Source: CAYFVR01 sp046541515
GTDB taxonomy: Bacteria > Desulfobacterota > Desulfobacteria > Desulfobacterales > Desulfococcaceae
Direction of reading: 5' to 3'
NCBI GenBank assembly: GCA_046541515.1
Contig: JBKHDD010000123.1
Location: forward strand, 1-14,485
Length of the DNA stretch: 14,485 bases
A program made the position numbers and the translations under genes. Each line of letters opens with the position of its first letter. Position 1 is the first letter of the stretch. Shown here in pieces: positions 7,357 through 13,579 of the stretch. The notes beneath the pieces are model-generated. The model ran no database searches, had not been told where the DNA came from, and worked only from the letters and a program-made list of their open reading frames with translations.

Positions 7357-8187
7357 TCAGGTGGAGGAATTCCGCCGCAACCGTTCGTACAGGCGGGGGC
7401 GGCGGTTGGGGAAGAAAAACCGCATCTTGTGGGTTCGAACCCGTTCCAGGGCGGCGGCGGGCAGGTCCACCACCAGAAGCCCTTCCTCGTCCCGCAGTTC
7501 GCTGGCCATCAGGCGGCCCGAAGGGTCCATGGCCAGGGCGACGCCCGGATAGGCGAGCCCCTTGGGAGAGGCCCCAATCTGGTTGACCGCCACCAGGAAC
7601 ACGCTGTTGTCGAAGGCCCGGGCGGGCAGATGGCGCATCCAGGATCGAAATTTTTCGTCGGCGGAGCCCCGGGGGGAGGCATGGGGCACCAAAATCAACT
7701 CCGCGCCGGCCTGGGCCATGTGGGTGGAAATTTCGGGGAAGTGGGCGTCGTAGCAAAGCTGGACGCCGAAACGGACGCCCGCGGCCTCGAACACCGGAGC
7801 CGCCTCGCCCTGGGCGAAGAGTTTCCGCTCCGGCGGCGCCATGTGGAGCTTCCGATACACCGCGATCTCCCGACCGGGCGCCGCCACCAGATGGCTGACG
7901 AAAAGCGCGTCCGCCGGACCCTTTTCGGCCAGACCGGCCAGAATCACCATCTCCTCGGCGTCGGCCAAGGCCGAAAGTCTTTGGCTGAGGGGTCCGGGGA
8001 CCGGTTCGGCCACCTGGCGGATTTCCGGGGCGATCACGTAGCCGGTCAGGTTCATTTCGGGGAAGCAGACCAGACGGGCCCCGGCTTGACGGGCGTCCCG
8101 GACCAGCCGGGCCATGGTGTCGAAATTCCGCCCCACGTCCAGGGGTTCGGCCCGCGAAACGGCGGCCGCGATGCGGATATCTTTCAT
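7357..8187 (-). CDS. Carbon-nitrogen hydrolase (nitrilase superfamily)
   Basis: A 276-residue amidase of the nitrilase superfamily, which cleaves non-peptide C-N bonds. The catalytic triad is complete: E44 (FPEMNLTGY), K113 (YRKLHMAPPE) and C145 (GVQLCYDAHFPE). The following PHASP, RAFDNSVFLVAVNQIG and YPGVALAMDPSGRLM segments also fit the family. Length is normal and no signal peptide is seen, so it is cytoplasmic. Subfamily and substrate cannot be fixed from sequence reading; many relatives act on N-carbamoyl compounds or omega-amides. It starts three bases after the stop of the Ahb-type gene and is the last gene of the yjbQ-ahb operon. Confidence 0.9.
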   Translation of the reverse strand: MKDIRIAAAVSRAEPLDVGRNFDTMARLVRDARQAGARLVCFPEMNLTGYVIAPEIRQVAEPVPGPLSQRLSALADAEEMVILAGLAEKGPADALFVSHLVAAPGREIAVYRKLHMAPPERKLFAQGEAAPVFEAAGVRFGVQLCYDAHFPEISTHMAQAGAELILVPHASPRGSADEKFRSWMRHLPARAFDNSVFLVAVNQIGASPKGLAYPGVALAMDPSGRLMASELRDEEGLLVVDLPAAALERVRTHKMRFFFPNRRPRLYERLRRNSST

Positions 8188-8190
8188 GAA

Positions 8191-8700
8191 TTACATCTTG
8201 AACTGGGCGCGGATTTTGAAAACGTGGGTCGCGGGGAGATCGAGAATGTCCGCGACCCCGGTTTCCCGGGCGATGGCCGCGAGATTGTCGGCGATGGCCT
8301 CCCGCGACGACGCGATAAAGGTGAACCAGACGTTGTAGTCGCCGTCCCGGGCGTAGTTGTGGGTTACGCCGGGATGGCGGTTGACCGCCTCGGCGAACGC
8401 CTCCATCCGATCCTCGGGGACTCGCGCGGCGCAGAGGGTGCTCACGAATCCGACTTTTTGGGGCACGAAGTTCCCGCCGATTCGTCGGACCATGCCCTCG
8501 CGACGCAGCCGGGCCAGCCGGTCCATGACCTCCCGCTCGGTCATCCCCAGCTCTTCCGCCAGCAACTGAAAGGGACGCGCCGCAATGGGAAAATCGGACT
8601 GGATTCGATTGAGCAGACGCCGGTCCGCCCGGTCCATGGCCCCGTCGGCCGCCGAGGCCGATTCCGTCGCGGGCGTTTCTTTTCCGTTCCGGCTATCCAT
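8191..8700 (-). CDS. Siroheme decarboxylase subunit, AhbA/AhbB type (Lrp/AsnC-like)
   Basis: A 169-residue protein with an Lrp/AsnC-like winged-helix region (about 24-75) and an effector-like ferredoxin fold. It carries the signatures of siroheme decarboxylase: LLNRIQSDFPIAARPFQ (29-45), RRIGGNF (72-78), HPGVTHNYARDGDYNVWFT (109-127) and LPATHVFKI (155-163). In sulfate reducers AhbA and AhbB together convert siroheme to 12,18-didecarboxysiroheme on the alternative heme pathway. I cannot tell AhbA from AhbB, and the usual partner is not in this window. The start at 8700 is supported by a GGGGAG site upstream and by the ATGGATAG overlap with the yjbQ stop. The first 20 residues are low complexity, so M22 is a possible alternative start. 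A purely regulatory role is less likely because the HNY and YNVWFT motifs are kept. Confidence 0.85.
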   Translation of the reverse strand: MDSRNGKETPATESASAADGAMDRADRRLLNRIQSDFPIAARPFQLLAEELGMTEREVMDRLARLRREGMVRRIGGNFVPQKVGFVSTLCAARVPEDRMEAFAEAVNRHPGVTHNYARDGDYNVWFTFIASSREAIADNLAAIARETGVADILDLPATHVFKIRAQFKM

Positions 8701-9097
8701 CGCGGGACTCCCCGAAAAAACGCAGGTGGACCTTTCGGGTGCGGGGCCCGTCGAACTCGCAGAAAAAAAGGCCCTGCCAACGTCCCAGCACCAGCTTGCC
8801 GTTTTCCACCGCCACCAGCTCGGAGGCTCCGGTCAGCGTCGCCTTGACGTGGGCCGGGGAGTTTCCCTCCATGTGCCGGTAGTCGGCCTCCCAGGGAACG
8901 AGCTGGTTGAGGACCTTGAGGATGTCGTCCCGTACGCTGGGATCGGCGTTTTCGTTGATGGCGACGCCGGCGGTGGTGTGGGGAACAAAGACCATGCAGA
9001 AACCGGCCTCCGCGCCGGCGTCGGAGAGCCGGCGCCGAACCCGTTCGGTGATGTCGATCATTTCCGTCTTCTGGCGGGTTTCGACCGTCAGGATCAT
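8693..9097 (-). CDS. yjbQ: YjbQ/UPF0047 family protein
   Basis: A 134-residue protein of the YjbQ (UPF0047) family. Signatures are HTTAGVAINEN (40-50), EGNSPAHVKATLTG (77-90) and LGRWQGLFFCEFDGPRTRKV (104-123). Members have been reported to have weak thiamine-phosphate synthase activity, but their true cellular role is unsettled. Full length for the family. First gene of a three-gene - strand operon: its stop overlaps the Ahb-type start by eight bases, and the nitrilase-family gene follows. An AAAGG site lies just upstream of the ATG. A promoter is proposed at 9196-9222, giving a leader of about 90 bases. Confidence 0.92.
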   Translation of the reverse strand: MILTVETRQKTEMIDITERVRRRLSDAGAEAGFCMVFVPHTTAGVAINENADPSVRDDILKVLNQLVPWEADYRHMEGNSPAHVKATLTGASELVAVENGKLVLGRWQGLFFCEFDGPRTRKVHLRFFGESRDG

Positions 9098-9113
9098 GAA
9101 CGCCTTTCCAGGG

Positions 9114-9127
9114 GGCGTCCGGCGTCG
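9114..9127. repeat. Copy 2 of a 14-bp intergenic repeat
   Basis: GGCGTCCGGCGTCG occurs here, in the leader of yjbQ, and again at 641-654 between the first two genes of the window. The flanks are also alike: CCTTTCC precedes both by a few bases (9103-9109; 628-634) and GTCCC follows both. The similar block is therefore about 45 bases with small gaps. Both copies are intergenic. Confidence 0.5.
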
Positions 9128-9173
9128 AACGGAGGGCTTCGGTCCCCTTTCTTCGCCGGCGAAGATTCCCCTC

Positions 9174-9203
9174 TTGACTGTGGATGAAACTTTTTTGTAT
9201 AGT
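9174..9203 (+). promoter_or_regulatory. Sigma-70-like promoter toward dsrC
   Basis: TTGACT (9174-9179) and TATAGT (9198-9203) are separated by 18 bases, a near-consensus promoter in otherwise GC-rich DNA. Transcription would begin near 9210 and give dsrC a leader of about 260 bases. The -10 overlaps the -10 of the proposed opposite promoter for yjbQ. A TGTTGTCAACA palindrome (9214-9224) covers the likely start point. Confidence 0.65.
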
Positions 9204-9222
9204 AACCTCTTGATGTTGTCAA
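9196..9222 (-). promoter_or_regulatory. Sigma-70-like promoter toward the yjbQ-ahb-nitrilase operon
   Basis: On the - strand a perfect TTGACA (complement of 9217-9222) is followed after 15 bases by TATACA (complement of 9196-9201), or after 17 bases by the weaker TACAAA. The start would be near 9189, about 90 bases before the yjbQ ATG. It shares four bases of its -10 with the dsrC promoter, so both cannot be occupied by polymerase at once. The short 15-base spacer lowers certainty. Confidence 0.5.
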
Positions 9223-9224
9223 CA
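9214..9224. promoter_or_regulatory. Palindrome TGTTGTCAACA at the divergent promoters
   Basis: TGTTG-T-CAACA is a perfect 5-1-5 inverted repeat. It contains the -35 of the yjbQ-side promoter and covers the expected start of the dsrC transcript, a good place for a repressor operator. The half-site recurs inverted as TTGACAA at 9360-9366. No regulator family can be named from it. Confidence 0.4.
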
Positions 9225-9300
9225 CGAAATCAATGGACGGCAACCCACTGAAACCTTTCGGCAAAAACCAACTCATCGCTTTCCCCTCCAAGGGATTTCC

Positions 9301-9321
9301 CCGCGACCGACGCGGTTTTTT
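9301..9321 (+). terminator. Possible internal terminator or attenuator in the dsrC leader
   Basis: CCGCG (9301-9305) and CGCGG (9311-9315) form an all-GC 5-bp stem with loop ACCGA, directly followed by six Ts (9316-9321). This is the form of a small intrinsic terminator. It lies about 100 bases after the proposed dsrC transcription start and 150 bases before the dsrC ATG. It would either end a short RNA of about 110 bases or attenuate dsrC transcription. The stem is short, so it may be weak. Confidence 0.45.
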
Positions 9322-9392
9322 ACCTACGCCCATGACGGGAAATTGTCTGAACTTTCGTATTGACAAGTCACCAGTGAGCGGATAAAGGGACT

Positions 9393-9430
9393 GGAAATTT
9401 CCTCCAGCCATGACGACCGCGCGAGGTCGT
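9393..9430 (+). promoter_or_regulatory. Palindrome and hairpin in the proximal dsrC leader
   Basis: GGAAATTTCC (9393-9402) is a perfect 10-bp palindrome. It is followed by a 6-bp hairpin, ACGACC (9413-9418) with GGTCGT (9425-9430) and loop GCGCGA. Together they lie 40-80 bases before the dsrC ATG. A TTGACA at 9360-9365 could be the -35 of a second promoter, but only weak -10 matches (GATAAA or TAAAGG, 9381-9388) follow. An operator or mRNA-stability role is possible. Confidence 0.3.
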
Positions 9431-9471
9431 AATTTATTCTGTTTCGTTACTTTAGAAGAGGGGGTTTTTGA

Positions 9472-9789
9472 ATGGCAAAGGTCGAATACAAAGGCAAATC
9501 GTTTGACGTAGATGAGGACGGCTTCATTCTGGACTACAGCCAGTGGAATGAAGAGTGGGTTCAGTATGTGAAAGAGCAAGAGGGCATCGACGAGCTGACC
9601 GACGAGCACAAGCTGGTGGTCAAGGTCCTCCAGGACTACTACGAGAAGAACGGGATCGCCCCCATGGTTCGCGTTCTTTCCAAGCTCACCAAATTCAAAC
9701 TGAAACACATCTACGAGCTGTTTCCCTCCGGACCCGGCAAGGGCGCCTGTAAAATGGCCGGCCTGCCCAAGCCGACCGGTTGCGTGTAA
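9472..9789 (+). CDS. dsrC: Dissimilatory sulfite reductase-associated sulfur carrier DsrC
   Basis: A 105-residue cytoplasmic sulfur carrier. In sulfite reduction DsrAB loads sulfur between its two C-terminal cysteines, and the resulting trisulfide is reduced by the membrane DsrMKJOP complex. Both cysteines are present: C93 (GKGACKMAG) and the penultimate C104 (PTGCV), eleven residues apart on the flexible arm. This separates true DsrC from TusE/RspA relatives that lack one of them. The body shows DEDGFILDYSQWNEEWV (14-30) and the GIAPMVRVLSKLTK helix region (61-74). GAGGGGG (9458-9464) is a strong ribosome binding site at good spacing. It is a single-gene unit: divergent from yjbQ and closed by its own terminator. 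This is usual for sulfate reducers, where dsrC is often apart from dsrAB. Confidence 0.96.
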   Translation: MAKVEYKGKSFDVDEDGFILDYSQWNEEWVQYVKEQEGIDELTDEHKLVVKVLQDYYEKNGIAPMVRVLSKLTKFKLKHIYELFPSGPGKGACKMAGLPKPTGCV

Positions 9790-9812
9790 GAAAAAAAGCG
9801 TTCCGCTCTCTT

Positions 9813-9853
9813 AAGGGGCGAATCCCGCGCTTTTGCGGGGTTCGCCCCTTTTT
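9813..9853 (+). terminator. Rho-independent terminator of dsrC
   Basis: AAGGGGCGAA (9813-9822) pairs with TTCGCCCCTT (9841-9850). The stem continues through a T-G pair and CCCGC/GCGGG (9824-9828 with 9835-9839), giving a 16-bp stem with loop GCTTTT. A run of five Ts (9849-9853) ends the element, partly within the stem. It starts 24 bases after the dsrC stop. The remaining gap up to about 9990 contains no gene I can support. Confidence 0.92.
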
Positions 9854-9991
9854 CGTTGGGGAAGCGGTTTTTCGCCTGCCCAAGCCCTCCATTTTCCGCC
9901 GGTTCGCATTTCATCCCAAACCCCAACGCCCTTCGCTTCTGGAATTCGAATTGGGCCGGGGCGTATGGGATTCGCCTTTGCAACCTTTCGC

Positions 9992-10029
9992 AAAAACAAA
10001 CGGCATTTTTCCCCGAAACGGGAAAACCG
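9992..10029 (-). terminator. Intrinsic terminator of the sensor kinase gene
   Basis: Directly after the kinase stop, TTTTCCC (10007-10013) and GGGAAAA (10020-10026) form a 7-bp stem, with an outer CGG/CCG pairing (10001-10003 with 10027-10029). Read on the - strand it is followed by TTTGTTTTTG (complement of 9991-10000), a T-rich tail. It faces the dsrC terminator, so the two convergent units are well separated. Confidence 0.65.
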
Positions 10030-12828
10030 TCATCCGGCCCGGGAAACCCGGGACACCGCCTCCAAGGCGTCCGCCTGGCCGGTCAGCGGCAGTTCGATGG
10101 AAAAAGTGGCGCCGCGGCCGGGAACGGAATGGGCCTCCATCTTGCCGCCGTGATTTTCGGTGACGATAAAATAGGAAACCGAAAGCCCCAGCCCGGTCCC
10201 CTCCCCCGGCCCCTTCGTGGTGAAAAACGGCTCGAACACCCGACGACGCACGGCCTCGGCCATTCCCGGCCCGTTGTCGATCACCTCGATAACGGCCCAG
10301 GATTCCCGTTGCCGGAGCCGCAGCTCGATCCGACCCGGATTTGGGGCCGGGTCGCGGTTCTCCAGGGAATAAAAGGCGTTGGTCAGCAAATTGAACAGGA
10401 CCTGCTGAATTTCCGTGGCCACGCCCGGAACCCGGGGAAGCTCCGGATCAAAATCCCGGACGATTTCCACGCTTCCGGACTTCAGGGCGCGCTTGATCTT
10501 GCCGTCGTTCCGGGCCAGGGCGATGGTCCGCTCCACCAGAAGCGGCAGCGAAAGCGCGGTCCGGAAAACCTCGCTTTTGCGGCTGAACCGCAACATGTTT
10601 TCCACGATTTCCCCCGCTCGCCGACCGGCCTCCAGAATCCCGTCCAACCGATCGCGCACCTTTCGCCGCTCCAGATAACGGCCCAGGGCCTCCCAGTCCA
10701 GGCCGCATTCCTCCGCCGCCCCGCGATTGACCGGCAACTCTCCCGCCAGCCGGGACCAGACCAAACCCGCGTTGGTCACGATGGTGCCCAGGGGATTGTT
10801 GATTTCATGAGCCATGCCGGCCGCCAGCCCGCCGACGGAAAGCATCTTCTCCGACTGGATCATCGTTTCGTCCATCCGGACCCGCTCGGTGGTGTCGTCC
10901 ACCCGGATCACCGCCCCGGCGTCCTCCGTGGGCGAAAGCGGCGAAACCATGATGTCCAGGTATCGAATTTCATCCACGCCGGGGACCGGAAGACGCGGCT
11001 CCTGAAACTGTTTCCGATCCCGGATGGCCGCGGCAATGGCCTCCCGCCGGCTGTTCAACAGCGGCATCACCGAGGAGAAGGTGCGGCCGATGGCCGCTTC
11101 CGCGGGCAGGCCGCCGCGCCGCGCCGCCTCCGCGCTCCAGTGGGTCACCCGCCCTTGGCCGTCCACCGCGATGATGGCCGAAGGCAGGGCGTCGATGATG
11201 TTCCGAAGCAAACGCCGAAGGGCCGCAAGTTCGGTCTCCGCCCGCTTCCGCTCGGTGATGTCGGAATGGGAGCCGGTCATCCGCAGCGGACGCCCGTTCT
11301 CGTCCCAAACGCAGGTGGCCCGGCCCAGAATCCAACGGTATTCGCCGTCCCGGGCCCGCAGGCGATAGGTCGCCTTGAAGGAATCGGTTTTCCCTTCCCA
11401 ATATCGTTGGTGGGCGTTGAGGACCGCCGGATAATCTTCCGGATGAACCCGACTCCGCCATTCGCGGATCCGGTTGGGAAGCTCCGCGTCGGCGTATCCC
11501 AGCATCTCCTTCCATCGCGGCGAAAAATAGACCGAATCGGTGGTCATATCCCAGTCCCAAATGCCCTCGTCGCTTCCGTGGATCACCAGTTCGTAGCGCT
11601 CCTGGGTCCGCCGAAGGGCATCCTCCGCGCCGAGCCGTTCCTCCACCTCGGCGGCCAGTCGGCGGTTGGTGGCCTCCAGCTCCGAGGTCCGGGTTTGAAC
11701 CAACGCATTGAGCCGATTGTTGAACACCAGAAGGGTCAACGCCCAAAGCCCGGCCAAAAAAGCAGCGCCGCCGCTAATGGCCAGCGCCCAGGGAACCCAT
11801 GCGTAATCCGGCGGCGGGTCCGAATCGAACAGAAAGTCGGCGGGATCGAAGGAAACGTTTTCCGGGATCATGCCCAGTTCCCGATACACGTCCGCGATGT
11901 GCCGCCAGCGGGTCGCGCTCATGTGCCCCATTTCCACGATGTCGGGCAGAATCAGCTGCCGCATGACCAAGGACTCAAACCGGAGGTATTGGAGCCCCAG
12001 CTCATGCCCGTGGCGCAGCCGAATCAGTTCAATGATCTCCTCCGGATGGTTCATGGCGTAGACCCACCCGCGAAGGGTGGCGCGGCGAAATTCCCGGACC
12101 CGTCGGGGATGGTCGGTCCATTCCGCCCGGGAGGCAAACAGGATGTCGCCGTAAAAATCGATTTCCCGGGAGGAAGGCTGCAAGGTCGCCGAAAGGACGC
12201 CCAATTGCTCCATGTGATAGGGCGCGTAGGTCTTGTCCCCCGAAATGGCGTCCACTCGTCCCTCGATGAGATCCGCCATATCCGCGAAATCGCCGGAATG
12301 GGGGACCCGCTGAATGTCCGAGGGCGAAACACCGGCGCTCCGCAGCATGGCCTCCGCGGCCACGTTCTTGTCCGGATCGGTCATCACCCGGCGGCCGATC
12401 AGATCCCGGGGACCGTTGATGCCGCGGTCGGCCCGGACGATGAGCACTTCCGGGGAATGCTGAAAAATCGCGGCCAGGGCCCGGACCGGCTCGCCTTGAA
12501 GCCGGCGGGGCAGAAGATCGGTTCCGGCGACGCCGTACTCCGCATGGCCCGAAACCACTTCATCCACCGGGTCGATCTCCGGCCCGCCGGCCAACAGCTT
12601 CACGTCGAGCCCGGCCGCCTGGTAAAACCCTTTTGAATCGGCGGCGTAAAAGCCGGCGTAGCGGAACCGATGCCGCCCGTTCAACTGCACCCGAATGGGG
12701 GTTTTGGGCGCGTCAATCCCCGCGGTCTCCTTCTCCCGCGCCATCGCCGGTCCGGGCCCGACCGGCCAAGGCAGAAGCAAAAGCGCAAGAAGACCGATCC
12801 CCCGGAACCATTTCATGGGTCTTCGCAT
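10030..12828 (-). CDS. Membrane sensor histidine kinase with NMT1/THI5-type periplasmic domain and two PAS domains
   Basis: A 932-residue kinase. Residues 1-30 form a signal peptide (hydrophobic GIGLLALLLLPWP core, likely cleavage after AMA). Residues 44-300 match the NMT1/SsuA/THI5-like periplasmic ligand-binding domain (RFRYAGFYAADSKGFYQAAG near its start). A membrane helix lies at about 343-369, then a coiled coil (372-407) and a PAS domain with PAC segment (408-527; HPEDY, DGEYRWILGRA, GSHSDITERK). A second PAS follows (537-652), then HisKA with phosphoacceptor H674 (AAGMAHEINNPLGT). The HATPase_c domain shows an N box (NLLTNAFYSLEN), DNGPGM and GTGLGLS. It should bind a small molecule outside the membrane and phosphorylate a response regulator, but none is encoded here. 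Start chosen at 12828 because GGAG lies eight bases upstream and the signal peptide follows; M5 (12816) is an alternative. Confidence 0.92.
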   Translation of the reverse strand: MRRPMKWFRGIGLLALLLLPWPVGPGPAMAREKETAGIDAPKTPIRVQLNGRHRFRYAGFYAADSKGFYQAAGLDVKLLAGGPEIDPVDEVVSGHAEYGVAGTDLLPRRLQGEPVRALAAIFQHSPEVLIVRADRGINGPRDLIGRRVMTDPDKNVAAEAMLRSAGVSPSDIQRVPHSGDFADMADLIEGRVDAISGDKTYAPYHMEQLGVLSATLQPSSREIDFYGDILFASRAEWTDHPRRVREFRRATLRGWVYAMNHPEEIIELIRLRHGHELGLQYLRFESLVMRQLILPDIVEMGHMSATRWRHIADVYRELGMIPENVSFDPADFLFDSDPPPDYAWVPWALAISGGAAFLAGLWALTLLVFNNRLNALVQTRTSELEATNRRLAAEVEERLGAEDALRRTQERYELVIHGSDEGIWDWDMTTDSVYFSPRWKEMLGYADAELPNRIREWRSRVHPEDYPAVLNAHQRYWEGKTDSFKATYRLRARDGEYRWILGRATCVWDENGRPLRMTGSHSDITERKRAETELAALRRLLRNIIDALPSAIIAVDGQGRVTHWSAEAARRGGLPAEAAIGRTFSSVMPLLNSRREAIAAAIRDRKQFQEPRLPVPGVDEIRYLDIMVSPLSPTEDAGAVIRVDDTTERVRMDETMIQSEKMLSVGGLAAGMAHEINNPLGTIVTNAGLVWSRLAGELPVNRGAAEECGLDWEALGRYLERRKVRDRLDGILEAGRRAGEIVENMLRFSRKSEVFRTALSLPLLVERTIALARNDGKIKRALKSGSVEIVRDFDPELPRVPGVATEIQQVLFNLLTNAFYSLENRDPAPNPGRIELRLRQRESWAVIEVIDNGPGMAEAVRRRVFEPFFTTKGPGEGTGLGLSVSYFIVTENHGGKMEAHSVPGRGATFSIELPLTGQADALEAVSRVSRAG

Positions 12829-12888
12829 ATCCGTCGCTCCGATTTTTCGGGCCGCGCCCCCTTTCCGAAATGGAAACGGAAATTCCGG

Positions 12889-12924
12889 CCCGAGAAGCTT
12901 CAGGGATAGCAACCTCTTCTCGGG
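12889..12924. repeat. 9-bp inverted repeat upstream of the sensor kinase
   Basis: CCCGAGAAG (12889-12897) and CTTCTCGGG (12916-12924) are perfect arms 18 bases apart, and the shorter palindrome GAAGCTTC (12894-12901) is nested in it. The element lies in the 124-base gap between the PIN-like gene and the kinase start. On the - strand a weak promoter-like TTGAAT-17-TATCCC overlaps it. No T-run follows, so an operator or leader hairpin fits better than a terminator. Confidence 0.45.
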
Positions 12925-12952
12925 AATTCAAGAAAAACGAAGGGGAGGCGCG

Positions 12953-13540
12953 TCACGGGAGAAAAACGGCCAAATCGCGCTTGCCCAGGGTCCGGGCCTT
13001 GGCGCGGATCTCCTCGCCGTAGCGCCCGGCGGCGGCGACCCGGGCGGTGGCCCGGCGGAATCCGCTTTCCGCCATCCGGCCGGAAAGCCAGAGAATCCGG
13101 GGGAACAGCAGGGCGTTGATGAAGGGAATGGACAACGCCCGGCAGGCCAAGGCCCCTCGGCGGTCGTCCAGGACGAGAAAATCTCCAACCCCGGAAAGGA
13201 ACAGGCCGATCGCCTCCCGTTCCCCGGCGTGCAGGGCGGCGGCCTCCGGGGGAAGCGAAAAGTCGGAAACGCCCCGCTCCGCCACGCGCCGGTGGCGAAA
13301 GGCGCGACGGAATTCCGTCGCGCCGGGATATCCCTCGGCCGTCAGCTCGGATCGGACCGCTTCCGGGAACACCGCGGCGTAGGTCCGAATCAGCCGGTCG
13401 AACAGCCCGGCCTTGAACAGCAAAATCGCCGAGGAGGCGTCCACGACCGCGGTTTTCAAGAAAAAACCGTTCCGCCGGGACGTTCGGCCGGCCCGACGAA
13501 CGCAACAACGGCATTCCCGGCAATGGGAAAGCCGCTCCAT
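12953..13540 (-). CDS. PIN-like domain protein (DUF3368-type)
   Basis: A protein of up to 195 residues with a PIN-like fold typical of metal-dependent ribonucleases. Candidate acidic residues are D34 (VVDASSAILLFKAG), E65 (PEAVRSEL), E107/E109 in GEREA, and D125/D126 (FLVLDDRRG). The order VVDASS, PEAV-xx-EL, GEREA and LDD matches the DUF3368 group seen in some toxin-antitoxin and orphan PIN proteins. The start is uncertain. The ATG at 13540 adds about 27 residues (a cysteine-rich HCRECRCC stretch) before the fold, whereas a TTG at 13459 would start three residues before the first strand. It follows cobT by 39 bases on the same strand. No small antitoxin gene is adjacent, so a toxin role is unproven. 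Confidence 0.7.
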   Translation of the reverse strand: MERLSHCRECRCCVRRAGRTSRRNGFFLKTAVVDASSAILLFKAGLFDRLIRTYAAVFPEAVRSELTAEGYPGATEFRRAFRHRRVAERGVSDFSLPPEAAALHAGEREAIGLFLSGVGDFLVLDDRRGALACRALSIPFINALLFPRILWLSGRMAESGFRRATARVAAAGRYGEEIRAKARTLGKRDLAVFLP

Positions 13541-13579
13541 GCCCAACGGGTCTCCGAGAACGGTCCGATCTGCGGAAAA

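Noticed and set aside
9233..9385. A 50-codon ATG frame inside the dsrC leader
   Set aside because: It has no Shine-Dalgarno site, runs through the proposed terminator hairpin and resembles no family. A leader peptide cannot be excluded but is not supported.
9856..12636. A 926-codon open frame on the + strand opposite the sensor kinase
   Set aside because: It is antisense to a clear histidine kinase, has no recognisable domain, and is rich in the G, P, R and H residues typical of the complementary frame of GC-rich genes.
12953..13579. A toxin-antitoxin pair built around the PIN-like gene
   Set aside because: No small partner gene is found on either side; cobT and the kinase flank it directly.
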